The translations under genes were made by a program, and so were the position numbers. Positions 1 to 11,179 of a stretch of DNA of 64,000 nt are shown here, in pieces. Origin of the DNA: Paguma larvata (lineage: Eukaryota > Chordata > Mammalia > Carnivora > Viverridae); NCBI GenBank assembly GCA_030068075.1, contig CM057826.1:68421312-68485311 (forward strand), given 5' to 3'. Below the pieces are notes generated by a model. The model worked only from the letters and a program-made list of their open reading frames with translations. It was not told the origin of the DNA and made no database searches. The number at the start of each line of letters is the position of its first letter. Position 1 is the first letter of the stretch.

Positions 1-430
1 TCAACACAAGAGAAGGCTGTTCTGTGATCACTGACTCTACCATGATTCTGATTATTTGTCCTATGTGTGTGGCCATTTGTTTACAAAGTAGGGGCTTCAT
101 TCTTGCATTCAATTCAACAATATTTACTGAATTCTTATTACTATTTTCTCAATTCTAAGATACCACTGCTGAAAAGGTACACCATTACTTTAATATTAGG
201 AGTAAAAGATACCTTATTTCATTAAGTAAAGCCATGGATTTAATATGTATAGAAACTTAAAATATGAGAAAATGTATTTGTTTTACAATTTGGAAAATAT
301 GGTTTTAAGTACAACTCTTGCCATTACTAGAAAACAACACGGAAGTGGATATTTTATATTTTTGATAGATACGCCTCTAATTTAATGCCTATTTTATTAG
401 ATCTAAAACTCATTCCCTGAGATTAAACTT
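1..430. other. AT-rich non-coding sequence, nothing recognised
   Basis: No open frame of note and no repeat family that I recognise. The stretch is AT-rich and leads into the low-complexity tract that follows. Confidence 0.5.
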
Positions 431-700
431 CTTGATCTATATACCGATTTTCAAATACATCTATATATTTAAAAATATAATATATCTCTATATAACTTTA
501 TAAATATATTATATATTATGCATATAATATGGGTATAATATTAATAATTATATAACAGTATGTTAACTAATTTTTAAAAAAACTATTTATGAAATATATA
601 AGTAATAACTAAAATATAGTTATGTATAAATACATATTCATACATACAAACATATGCAAATATAGAAATATATATTTGTATTGTTATTTATTCATATCAT
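431..700. repeat. AT-rich low-complexity tract
   Basis: Long runs of alternating A and T with many TATA and ATAT steps and almost no G or C. There is no consistent repeat unit, so this is low-complexity DNA rather than a clean microsatellite. It lies directly beside the L2 relic. Confidence 0.7.
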
Positions 701-1430
701 TTGTACATTCATTCAGCAAATATCTATGGACCACCAAGTACTGTCTAGAGGTGGTAAAATATTAAAAAATAAGATAAGATCCCTGCGTTTATGAAATAGT
801 AGGGAGAAACATTAAATATAAAATTAAAATAAAAGGCAGTGATAAGACCACAAAATGTAAAGCAGGATAATCTATTAAAAAGTGTCTGGGAAGAGGAGCA
901 GTCTACTTTGGTCAAGGAAACCTCTGAGAAGGTTACAGTTGAGCTAAGATCCTAAAGATGAGATGTAGCGAGCAACATGACGCCATGGGGCAGAATGTTT
1001 CAGGCAGAGAACAGAGAAGAGATTTCAAGGTGGAATGGAAACTGGCATATCTGAAAAACAACTACAATAACAAAGTCAAAGACTCTGGAGCTAGAGAGCA
1101 ATGAGAAGATGATATGAGCTCAGGATGGAAGGAAGAGTAGAGATGATAGAGTGGCTTATAAACTGTGGAAAAGAAATTTTATTTTATTCTGTGATCAGCG
1201 GGGAGCATTGAAGGGATTAACAGAATCACAGTATGTTTTGCTTTGAATTTAAAAAAATATATATTGAGAGCTTTGTCTGTCCTTAAGGGGGCAGGAATGG
1301 AGGCGAGAAGATCAGTTTAGAGGCTACTGTATGATAGAGAAAATAGTAGCTTGACAAGGGTGAGAGCAGTGATGACAGGTAGCACCGGACAGATTCAGGA
1401 TGCTTTGGAGATAGAAGTGTCAGAACTTGC
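700..1430 (-). repeat. L2 (LINE-2) relic, antisense
   Basis: The segment opens with ATTCATTCAGCAAATATCTA, which matches the reverse complement of the L2 3' end. The rest keeps the order expected of an antisense L2: a region like CTCTGAGAAGGTTACAGTTGAGC, a stretch resembling 'CAGGCAGAGAACAG', and 'AGCAGTGATGACAGG' near the far end. It is heavily diverged and has no coding capacity. The family was named by recognition, not by search. Confidence 0.7.
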
Positions 1431-2305
1431 TTATGGATTGTTTCTGGAATGGGAAAAAAAGAATCAAATACAGTCTGACTTAATCAGCAAGGTGGGTTGA
1501 TGCTACTTTCTGAGATTGGGAAAGAACAGCTTATTTTTGGCAGCATGGAGGAGAAGTCAAGTCTTCTGTTTTGACCATGATAGTCCTGAGAAAAGCCTAT
1601 GACGCCTCTTCATAGAGATCCTATTAGTCACAGAAACAACACAAAGCCAACTGATAACATAAAATTGTTAGTTTTACGTCACTTTTGAAAATGTGAGATA
1701 TTTAAATTGAAGAAACTGAGGTTATTGAGACCTCAGGATTATCTAGCAAGTTGATCCTGGAAAACCATCATGTCTGAACTCTGAATTCTTGCCTTTAATA
1801 ATAGTTCAATGAGGAATATTGTTCTGTATTGATGGGGTATTATACGGTAAGACACATTTTAAAGATATATTTTAAGATATGTTTATAACATAGTTGTAGG
1901 AAATTACAGAGGAAAAGATTTCTTTCTGTAATAATGGCATTTGAGCTATTGTCTGCAGACCAAAGGGTATTCTGAGCACTGAATCCAAGATAACTAAAGA
2001 ATGATGGGGATAAAATAACAGGTTCTATTCTGGCAAATATCCGCAGGAGTACATGATACACAAGAAGTTCTTTCTAAAACATGTTAGATTGTGATGCAGA
2101 CAGAAGATATCATATTCTTTGGAGTTCTTGCAGGTGTATTATATTTTGTTACTGTAAAAATAGCTTTAGACTTATGAACCACAAGGCTCAGTAACCTGGT
2201 CTTCTTTATAATATCAAAAATATGTGGTATTCAAATGTATGCAACTGGGGATACCACAGCTTTTATTTTTATAGTGCTGTAAATGTACAGAAGACTTTAT
2301 AATAG
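1431..2305. other. Non-coding sequence, mostly unassigned
   Basis: No coding signal. About 1700-1790 (AAACTGAGGTTATTGAGACC and following) resembles an antisense MIR core, but it is too short to call with confidence. Confidence 0.4.
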
Positions 2306-2730
2306 ATTGAACTGTGTGCCCCAAACCAAAAAAGAAGCCAATCATTATAATTTGGGTTTCATGGGAAGCTGACTCTGCAATGGAGATGTGTGCGCAGCTG
2401 TTTTATTGGGACTGGTCTTGGGAATGACACTTTTAATGGGAAGAGTTAAAATCGGACTGTGTAGAGGGAGAAGTTGAACTGCAATGCAGCTGTAACAGAG
2501 CCCTCAGCCAAACTCACGTGGAGCTCCCAAGCTGGGATGACTCTTGTGAGATGTCTTGGATTGAAGTAAGGGGCCCCAGCTTTTGTAACTGCTCATTGAC
2601 TAGTGATTTAGTGTGAGTGTAACCTTGGTGAAGCAGCTCCTTGCAGCTGAGGGGAATCCCTGCGGAGGCCTGTCATCAGACAACACAAGCAGCAGATGGG
2701 AAGTGAGTGCCTCAGTTGTGAAAGGGGATG
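2306..2730 (+). repeat. LTR-like segment, upstream copy of a direct pair
   Basis: This segment aligns by eye with 4040-4430. Shared landmarks in the same order are GAGGGAGAAGTTGAACT at 2463, a GAGCCCTCAGCCAAACTC block, TGTAACCTTGGTGAAGCAG and GAGGGGAATCCCTG, and a GAGTGCCTCAGTTGTGAAAG stretch. The counterparts lie about 1.66-1.69 kb downstream. Paired long direct repeats around a spacer are what a degraded LTR retroelement leaves behind. I cannot assign the family; ERVL or MaLR is a guess. The segment has no coding capacity. Confidence 0.45.
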
Positions 2731-4035
2731 CCAGAGTTCACCTTTGGTGCTACTCAGATCCATATGTCTTGCATAATAGGTACACCCTATCTAGGAATGT
2801 CTCCTCTAGGATTCCAGCTGATCTCTTTTCCTGGGGAAAGTTACTACAGTAAGATTTGTAAGATAAACTATAGCCACCATCACAGCCTCAGGGCTTCAAC
2901 TCGATATCATCTCCCTCCTCTACTACCCCTTCTGGATTTATCTTAGCCTCAACAGGAACCTCTGCTAATCTAGGTGGTTTATCTGGTTGACTCAGACCTT
3001 AACTCTAGAATGGTCACCACACCCTTTTCAGGTCAGAGCTGGTATACCTATCCATTTATTTTCAAATTAATGACTCCTGAGGAAAGTGGCTCCTTTCCTT
3101 ACTTTCGGGTCACTTGCTTCAAGGGGTGAGAGTGACTGGACAGTGACTTAAAATATGGTGGAACTCTTGCTATCTCCACTCATGGAAGCATTCTATTTCA
3201 ATCAATTCCAGGCCAGATGAACTGCTGCCAGCAACAGAAACCAACACTGAACTCTTGATATGGCACAGTCCCTTAGGAAAACTAAACATTTTTTCCATGG
3301 CAAGGCTATTATTATACTGGACCTCTTTCATCTTGGAATTAACTATAATATACTTTCAGGATATTATATGTTTCAGGATAGAAGGTCCATTGTAAACTGA
3401 ATTGCCACCAGGTGATGTTTTATTTCTCTAAGGGAGGATACCATCGTGGGGGCTTGGTTTTGTTCTTATTAGTAGCAGATTGTCCATTCCAAGCAAAGTA
3501 ACTAAATAAGCCTTAGTGCGTGGGGAGTCCATGCTGTTTGGACCACAGAGCCTCCATCCCACCTATGTGACTGCTCTACAAATACTCTTGCAAGTATTGT
3601 TCTGTCATTGGGGTGGCTGATAACATAAGCTGTGTAATATCTTCTACTCAAACCCTCTTGTCTGCTTTGTTGATGGGTGATCTCCAGTGGCATCAGCACA
3701 TGATAAAAAGATCTTTAGACTTTTTGCCCACTCCTATATCCACATATCTCTTTGCCTCCTTGTCCTTATCTTTCCATCTTTTTCCTTCCAGGCTCCTGAC
3801 CAACCAGCCAAGCCATGTACTACTTTGGGTATAGACTCAGGCCACTTCATTTTTCACACAAAGTAGATGATTAGTTGCACCACCTAAAACTCCACTGGGA
3901 GAATTTCCTTAATGATATTTTTCAGGGCCACTCTGAAAGTGAAGTGGCAGACCGGTATTGGCTTACATGTACATACTAAACTAAACTACCATGATATTCT
4001 TCTTCGTGAGCTGGTCCTCAGGGGACACCCTACTT
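2731..4035. repeat. Degraded internal sequence between two LTR-like segments
   Basis: About 1.3 kb lying between the paired LTR-like segments. There is no long open frame in either direction; the longest is about 70 codons and resembles nothing I know. If the flanking repeats are LTRs, this is the remains of the internal region, much shorter than a complete provirus and unable to encode protein. It could also be unique sequence caught between two independent insertions. Confidence 0.35.
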
Positions 4036-4039
4036 TCCA

Positions 4040-4440
4040 AGCAGTCACAGGCGTGAGATGAGGAAGAGATGCTCTAATAGTGCTGGACACCCTTTAAGGA
4101 GGTATGGAAAGTAGGACTGGGCAGAGGGGGAAGTTGAACTTCCGAATCAGTTGCAAGAGAGCCTTTAGCAGACTCCATAGGTATCTGGAAAGCTAGTATG
4201 GCTCATTAAATACATACTGAATCTCAAACTGAAGCCAGAGGCTAGACATTTGTACTCTTGTGTGGATCAGTCATTGTGTGGACTGCCTTTTTGGAGAGAA
4301 TGTAAACCTTGAGTAAGACAGTTCCTTCAATTTAGGGGAATTCCTGGAGTGAAGCTGAGCTGTGAATTCTTCAAGATACTCCAGATACCAGAAGGAGTAA
4401 GTGCCCAAGTCTTAAAGTGGGAGATCCTGGTGGCACACCA
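4040..4440 (+). repeat. LTR-like segment, downstream copy of a direct pair
   Basis: The partner of 2306-2730 in the same orientation. It carries GCAGAGGGGGAAGTTGAACT at 4121, a diverged GAGAGCCTTTAGCAGACTCC block, GAATGTAAACCTTGAGTAAG, TTTAGGGGAATTCCTGGAG and GTAAGTGCCCAAGTC. Divergence from the partner is high, which points to an old insertion. Confidence 0.45.
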
Positions 4441-4784
4441 AAAATCAATTATATCAACCCTAAACCAAGCAAATTTTCTGAGGATAATTTATAGCATCTG
4501 AAGAAATAAGATAAATACTGTACTACCTGAAGCTAAAATAATATACAAGTAGCACTTTGAATATGGGGGACTATTGGGCATTTCAATCATTCTCAATAGT
4601 TGGAACTTATATAGGCAAATGAGGAGAACTAAAATGCAGGAAAGGAGGATCAGAGTATTGGGGTCAAAGTGAAATGTGTTATCTATGTCCATCTGAAGTC
4701 TGAGCCACCTCCCCTCATTTTCGAACCATGAAAAGCACTGAGAGAGGCACCCCCGTATATGCGGTCACATGAGATGAAAACCTG

Positions 4785-5267
4785 GCTACCATCTTTGACT
4801 CTTTTCTCGCCTCCACATTAGTTTCAATCACACACCCTGTGGATAGGCACACTGCGATTTCTCTTGAACTCCTCTTTAGTTCAGGCTCCAACCAATATTA
4901 CCTGGATCATAAAAACAGTTTGTTTCCTGCCTTCAACCTCACGGCTTCCCTGGGCTTTTTAAAATACGTTGTACTGCCTTAGCTAGAACGACTTTTCTAG
5001 AAGGTAAATCTGATGGTGTTATGCCCCTATTTAAAATTCACAAATGACTACTTACTGCTGACCTCATATATCCCAGTTCCTTAAGTGGAATACAAAGCTT
5101 TTCCTGACCTAGTCTCTGCCTTCCCCATTGAATCCTCACTTATTACTCCTGCCTTGTTCCCTTTTGTTTTAGCTGTATAAGCTTGGGGTTTACTCACACT
5201 TTTTATTTTCTGTGCCCACTGGGCTTCTTCTTGGCTATTGCCTTTGCCTGGAACTCTCACTTAGAAG
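4785..5267 (+). repeat. L2 (LINE-2) relic, 5' portion, sense
   Basis: The text runs like the 3' half of L2: a block where a cloned element would read 'gatcatgtcactcccctgc' appears here as CTGATGGTGTTATGCCCCT, followed by a CTCACTTATTACTCCTGCC region and then TATTGCCTTTGCCTGGAACT. It breaks off at an MLT1-type LTR and resumes after it, so the LTR entered the L2. Confidence 0.6.
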
Positions 5268-5722
5268 ACAGAACAATGGTTCCCCAAAGACATCTTCATC
5301 TTAGTTTCTGCAACTTACATGCTACCTTAAATGGTAAAAGGGACTTTGCAGATATGATTAAGTTAAGAACTGTGAGATGGAAAGAGTAGCCTGGATTACC
5401 CAGATGGGACCAATGTAATCACAAGGTTCCTTAAAATAAGGAGGGTCAAAGTCAGGGGGTTTAAGACAATGAAGGAAGCAGAGGTCAGAGGGAGGTTATC
5501 GACAAGAAGGAGGCTGTGGACCAAGGAATGCTGTAGCCTCTAGAAGCAAGACATGATTTCCTCTTAGAGCCCCCAGAAGCAATGCAGCTCCGCTGATGCC
5601 TTCATTTTAGCCTAGGAAGACTCAGTTCAGATTTCTGACCCCCAGGTTGTAAAAGAATAAGTTTTTGTTGTTTTGACCCACTGAACTTGTAATTTTATAC
5701 AGCAGCAATAGGAAACTAATAC
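5268..5722 (+). repeat. MLT1-type (ERVL-MaLR) solo LTR
   Basis: Diagnostic MLT1-like text in order: GGGACTTTGCAGATATGATT, AAGTTAAGAACTGTGAGATG, GGACCAATGTAATCACAAGG, then AAGCAGAGGTCAGAG, and an end of AGCAGCAATAGGAAACTAAT. It is about 455 bp, within the usual range for this family. It has no internal region and is therefore a solo LTR. It interrupts an L2 copy. Subfamily not assigned. Confidence 0.75.
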
Positions 5723-6000
5723 GCCTCCCCTGTGGTTGAATTCTATTAATTGTTTAAGACTCAACTGAAGCAATAATTCTGGTATAAAACATTCTCCCCT
5801 ATGTTTCAAAAGCTACCACAGTATTCCTTCTACTCTTTGTAGTTATCCATTTATTGTCCCTTTCCCAAGCTCCCCTTTTCAACCTCTTACACCTCTTACT
5901 TAAGAACCCTAATTGCATCTGATGATCTTTGGGTCCCAGGCAGTAACTGCCCAGCACATGGGCACAGTGAGGTTGTAATGTGTCTCCTGCCACTGTTATC
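5723..6000 (+). repeat. L2 (LINE-2) relic, 3' portion, sense
   Basis: Continues the L2 broken at 5267, with a region like 'gactcaactgaagcaataattc', TAGTTATCCATTTATTGTCC and a gradual loss of similarity near 6000. Its orientation agrees with the 5' portion. Confidence 0.5.
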
Positions 6001-9000
6001 TCGTTCCCAGGTTTCCCTCTAGGCTTCAAAGCCAACACGGCTGCCCTGTGTTATGTTTTGAGGGCTCATGCTTGTTTGGGATTTGCGCAAAAAGAGAAAG
6101 CAGTGTCTGCAAGTCGGCTCGCAAGAGCTTAAAAAGTCTTGGGCAGAGTGACGGGCCCCTTTTGCGGAGGGCTTATGGGGATGCACATGCAGCCGCTGAA
6201 TGGAGGTCCTTCCTTCACTGCATCACAAAGAATACTTCACATGACTCTTTCTCCCAGTTTTTGTGCTGTGTTCCTGGAATCCTGAGAGGTAGCCTTTAGG
6301 TTTCCAGGAGGCGCCTGGCACCGGCCAAAGCAGCTGTCTGCAGTCCATAGTGAGCTCTTCCTTTCTGGGGCCTTCAGGTTTGTCCTGCCTCAACCTCCAT
6401 CCTGCGTGTTTCTCCGTTCCTCTGTTCTTTCACCTGTTCTATTTTTATGGCTTGAACCTATTTGCTTCCCTCAGGCTTTCCTCTTCTGAGCCTCTGGAGA
6501 ATATTTTAGAAATTAAAAACAAATATCCAAAATTGACTTCTCCTCAAGGCTATGTGCTTGCCTCTGGCTGACTAGGGGGAAAGTCACAGGAGTTCAGAAG
6601 AAAAACACAATGTTCCAAAAAAATACAACTTGCTACATTCCAGTTTCATTATAAATAAATATTTGTGAAATGAATGAGCAGTGAGAGGGACTGTAAGAGA
6701 ATATCGAGGTTTTGGTTGGGGAAGTATTTTTCAACTCTAGGCTTGCTTCTGGATTCCACCGGGTGGTCCTTCTGCCACTGGTTAGAAACCCTTCAGGCTG
6801 AACATTTTGGCTAAAAACTGTGTAAGTTGGAAGATGCTGTCAAATGTTAGAGAGAAGCAAGCTCTGGTTTTCAGGTAATCAGATGAGAGAAGAGACAGCA
6901 TCGCTAACCTAACTATCTACCTCTCCTATATTCTCTTTTATGGGTCACATTTTTCCATATGATGGGAAAAAGGATGGTTTTCATCTTGGCTTCTTTGTCC
7001 TCCTCAGCACCAAGAGGCCTCTCTGTCACTTCCCGTTCTCTAGGCCAAGACATCCTTTGCTGTGGTTACCCTCTTAACTCCTAAATTGGGTCTCATGGTG
7101 ACTTGATGACAGCATGCTCTTTGCCAAGAGAGCCTGGCTGTGGAAAGGCCACATGCCTTACACCTTCGTATTCCACACCACTGCCATACTAGGGGTAGAG
7201 GTGACTGATGTTAAGATGGGTTGAGTTAACTGAAGGCAGTAACAACACAGCAGGGGAAAATGTGAGGCATTTATAGTTCCCATAATCCCTCAAGGAGGTC
7301 ATCTTATATCAATATTGTGATCTTATTTTCTTCAGGTCTTTTGATGAAACCCAGTGTATACTTATATGTCCATCCCGAGTCACTCTGCCAGCTTTCAGGG
7401 AATCCTACCCTGTATTTGTAAGGGTTGGTCTGATCTCAGAGTCCATCTTTCTCCTTCCACCTCCTTCTCTTCTGTAATGCAAAGATCCATTCCCATGAGT
7501 TTGAAATGACAGCTGTCAGGACTTCATTACATTCTTAATTTGGGCCCCTCAGTGTCCCAGTCTGTCTCTGGGGAAGCAAGGGGAAAAATTCAGTCCTCCA
7601 GCTACATTTGCCTCACCTGTAGATGGCAAAAAATCCATGGTCATTGCCAAACCTCTGTTTAATGGTTTTTAGTGGGTGATAGCTGAAGTTTTCAAAGGAT
7701 TTCTCATCATTACACTGGAGAGAAGAGGGTGAAAAGCAGAACATAAAACTGTGCTTTATACTCTGGTGAAATCTTTATCCTGAGTTTGGGGGAGGGGTCC
7801 TTCTTTCTATAGCTCAGGTGGGGCACTTTTATTCTGACAGTTGTCTAGCTTTGTTCCCACAGTGAATTTCTCTTGCTCTCTTTAAAGATGATAAGATTAG
7901 ATGTAGAGTGACCCTCTCACCTCCTCCTCTTTCCTTTCCCCTACTGCTCAGAAGCTTGGTATTTCACCTAGTGATGTGTCCCTGGTGAGGAAAAGTCACA
8001 GTTTTATTGATTAAAATCTTAGTATAACATCCATAATTGGAGTTTTCCTGTAATTTGGTGCCAGGTTGCCTCACCATTTTCTCTAGGGACTATATATCAA
8101 ATGCTATTTTTCACGCTCCTGTTTGCTGATAAGGGCTTGATAAAACCACTAGTTTGACCTGATATTAGATTTCAGGAGATGAAAGCACTGGTACAGATTG
8201 CCAAATGTCCTCAAATACACTGACAAACCATTCCAATATTTTAAAAATGACTCAGGAAAAAAAAAATCTTTAGGCTATCGTGTGTGTTTATGTTTTCATT
8301 CCCTACCTTCAGCATGTATTTTTATCCATTGCAAACAATTTTCAATCAATAATTAAAATTGGTAAACAGATCTACAGGGGAAAAATCCTTCAGCTTGAGT
8401 TTAATAGATTGCCTCTCAAAGTCACTCCCTGACACAGCAAGTTGCTGAGGGAGTTTGTGCCAGTAAATAGGCAAGAGTGGGGTTGATTAAAAAGTGAAAC
8501 AACACAAAACCTGACATCCTGTTGTGAGTTTAAAAATAAAGCAAAATGACTATTAGCAACCCATGTTGATTTCTGTCAAAGTATCTTTATCTGTACGGTA
8601 AAGACAAAGGAATAACACACGGCTTCTTGTCAGAGTAACTTGGGGCTTTATGGGAATTTGTGATTTTTTTTTTTACCCTCAAACTTCTGTCTTTTTTGTT
8701 TTGTTAGGATGTTTCTCCTGTGGAGACTCGTGAGACACCTATTAGTAGTCTGGAGCCTACAGGTAGTATGTGAGTTGCTGCAGGAGGAGAAATGGGATGT
8801 CTTTCGGCTTTTCTTTCGTGTAGATTTGTTGCATGTTTACCAAGGTGAAAGGATTAGTGCCCTGGAGATCATTTGCTTTCATAAGCTTTAAACTAGAGCA
8901 GCAAAAGTTTCATGCCTTGATTCTCTTCCAACAGCTCTTTCTCTCAGCAAGGCATAGAGGAGCAAGCTGAGACCTACAGATTGCCAGCAGACTTTTCCAA

Positions 9001-9944
9001 CAAAATTGCCCTGTCTCAATCAGTTAGACTGGGTGGGAAGGGAGAGCCTCTGCCAGTTTTCTCCCATCTCTTCCACCATGTGGAGAGACACCCGAAGCAT
9101 TCCACAGGGCTTTATAATCAAGATGAAATTCTCCAGATTTCCAAGTCTCAGTAATACCCAAACCCCAGACCATATGTATGGATAATTCACGTACTTGCTA
9201 ACCTTTGCGTTTTGCATATAACCTCCCTGTCAAACATTGGTTTTCAAGAGATTCATATAGAATTAAAAGTTAAGAAGCAAACTGAAGCTAAGCACTATTT
9301 CCATTTAATGTAAAAAAAAATAATAGTTGGTATAGAAACTAAAATTTTTGTTCTCTAGCAATTTATAGCAGGTGCTTTCCCATATGACTGGCATCTAAAA
9401 GATAATGATTTCAAATGCTGGTTTTGAAATGGAATATAATAGAAGCTAGAATGACAGCTGCAAAACAAACAATAACCCCAAAGCTGGATTAAAACAAATT
9501 CAAAACCAGGTAAATGTGAGCAGGCCCTATTCCCGAATTGCTTTACTTAAGAAATACAAGAAGGAAAGAAAAATAAAAATAAAGAAATTAATCTATACTC
9601 TTCATAGTGACCCTCTCCCATCTCACCCCTCCCTCTGGAACGTAGGGTTTGGCAGCAGGAGTGACCATGCCTTTTTACAGATGTATTTATGTGGTAATGG
9701 ACATCACACTCCTTTCTACAACACAGTGATCTAATTCCCAAATGAACTGATTAAATGGCCAGCTCCATTTTGAGCAATGAAAAAGAAACTGTAGGAAAAA
9801 GTAAAATAAATCTCTACTGTGAATTCCTCTAAGTGCTAACTAACCTCCCACTGGGGTCTGATTAAAGTTAACTTACATACACATATAAATCACACTACTT
9901 ATTCTGAAGAATTTTAAAGTATATTTGTACCTAGTTGTCTAATA
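6001..9944. other. Long, largely non-repetitive non-coding stretch
   Basis: I recognise no lineage-specific SINE, no L1 and no clear old repeat across almost 4 kb. Open frames are all under 85 codons with no familiar protein motif. The sub-block at about 8380-8680 reads as unique, balanced sequence and could be conserved regulatory DNA, but that needs cross-species alignment. An A9 run at 9308 is the only notable simple sequence. Confidence 0.5.
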
Positions 9945-10260
9945 GTTGTCTCTTCTCCCTGTTTCTCAGCTTCTCCACCATTTACAGCTCAATCCACTTC
10001 CAGCTGGGTTTTATCTCCATGTCCAATGAACTGGTTTTCTCTAAGGTCATTAATAACCTTACTGTCAAAAAATCCATGGGATGTATTTCACTCCTCATTT
10101 CACTTAACTTCTGGTTGCATTTAGCACTGCTGGTCACTTCCACTTTCTAAATACCATACTCTATGGGTTTTCTTCCTGCCCCACTAAGCTGTCTTAGTTT
10201 CCTTGGCTGGCTCCCCAGGCAAAGAAGATGGAAAATGAGCCGAATGGTTCATTTCTCCTG
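9945..10260 (+). repeat. L2 (LINE-2) relic, ORF-region fragment, sense
   Basis: The block resembles the middle of L2: TCTAAGGTCATTAATAACCT corresponds to the 'aaggtcaccaatgacct' part, and GCATTTAGCACTGCTGGTCA corresponds to 'gcatttgacacagttgatca', followed by a CTTGGCTGGCTCC segment. It is strongly diverged and frameshifted. It lies next to an L2 piece in the opposite orientation, so the two are separate insertions or a rearranged copy. Confidence 0.55.
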
Positions 10261-10329
10261 GACGACTTCCCTAGCTCACCTCATAATTATTATCTATTGC
10301 TCCCACCAGAAGATGATAAAAGAACTCAG

Positions 10330-10860
10330 AACCAAGCTCTGGAGTGATCTAAAATCCAAGGTCAACTAGATGCCTAGGAACCAAGAAAGGAGTCTGAGAA
10401 GGGCTGGTCAAGGAGGTATGAAGAAAACCACTATAGAGTGGAGAGCAGGGAGCATGTTTCAGGAACAGAGAAAACAGACAGTCATATTAAATGCTATTGA
10501 GAAGTCAGAAAAGTGTTCAAAGAATTAACAATGCGGAACTTGTTGCTGGAGGTTGTGATAACAATTATCAGTGCAGTGGTGGGACAGAAAGCAAATGTCT
10601 GGGGGCAATAAATGGGAGATAAGAATGTGAGAATTTCTTTCAAAAAACTGTAAGTTGGAGCAAAGAAATGGAGGGATAGAAGAGGGGCATATGGGGTCAA
10701 TGGGTGAATTTTCTTTCTTAAACAGAAGCAAATCTGGAGCATGCTTGTATGCTGATGAAAAAGAGCCAATAGAAAGGAAGAAACTGATGACGTAGTAAGA
10801 AGAGTGTTAAATTCTAGAGAGGATGAAGGAGGGCACTCTTTACAACACTAGTAGAGTGAT
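10330..10860 (-). repeat. L2 (LINE-2) relic, antisense
   Basis: Matches the antisense ORF-proximal part of L2: AAATGCTATTGAGAAGTCAG, a GCAGTGGTGGGACAGAAAGC region, and GCATGCTTGTATGCTGATGA followed by AGCCAATAGAAAGGAAGAAA. The order and spacing agree with the consensus as I remember it. No coding capacity remains. Confidence 0.6.
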
Positions 10861-11133
10861 TGGCTCCTGACAGCAACACAAACAGTCCTTCAAATGAAGT
10901 AAGAGTGAAGAGAGAAAAATGGTTAACTTGGTAATTTTAGAGGTCGGATAAATGTGGATCTAGTAATTTTTAAATCTGTTGGGATAGTCAAATAGCTAGA
11001 AGGAGGAAGAGTTTTGCCTCCTGTCAAAATTAGGTGTAGATAACTTACCAGAATGTTGGAATTGGGTTGCTACATGTGATCTTGGACAAAGACTTTCCTT
11101 ATAATATATGAACCTATGGTAAAGAATATCAGT

Positions 11134-11134
<1 letters not shown>
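10861..11134. other. Non-coding sequence, nothing recognised
   Basis: Short AT-rich stretch between the L2 relic and the TG microsatellite. No coding or repeat signal. Confidence 0.4.

Positions 11135-11177
<43 letters not shown>
11135..11177. repeat. (TG)n microsatellite, about 21 units
   Basis: Uninterrupted alternating G and T for about 43 bases, followed by GAAGGATGTGTGAAGGATGT, a short partial duplication. Its length and purity make it a likely length-variable marker. Confidence 0.95.

Positions 11178-11179
<2 letters not shown>

Noticed and set aside
6048..6299. CpG-bearing plus-strand frame, possible promoter or exon
   Set aside because: Some CpGs are present but there is no CpG island, no core promoter motif and no recognisable protein.
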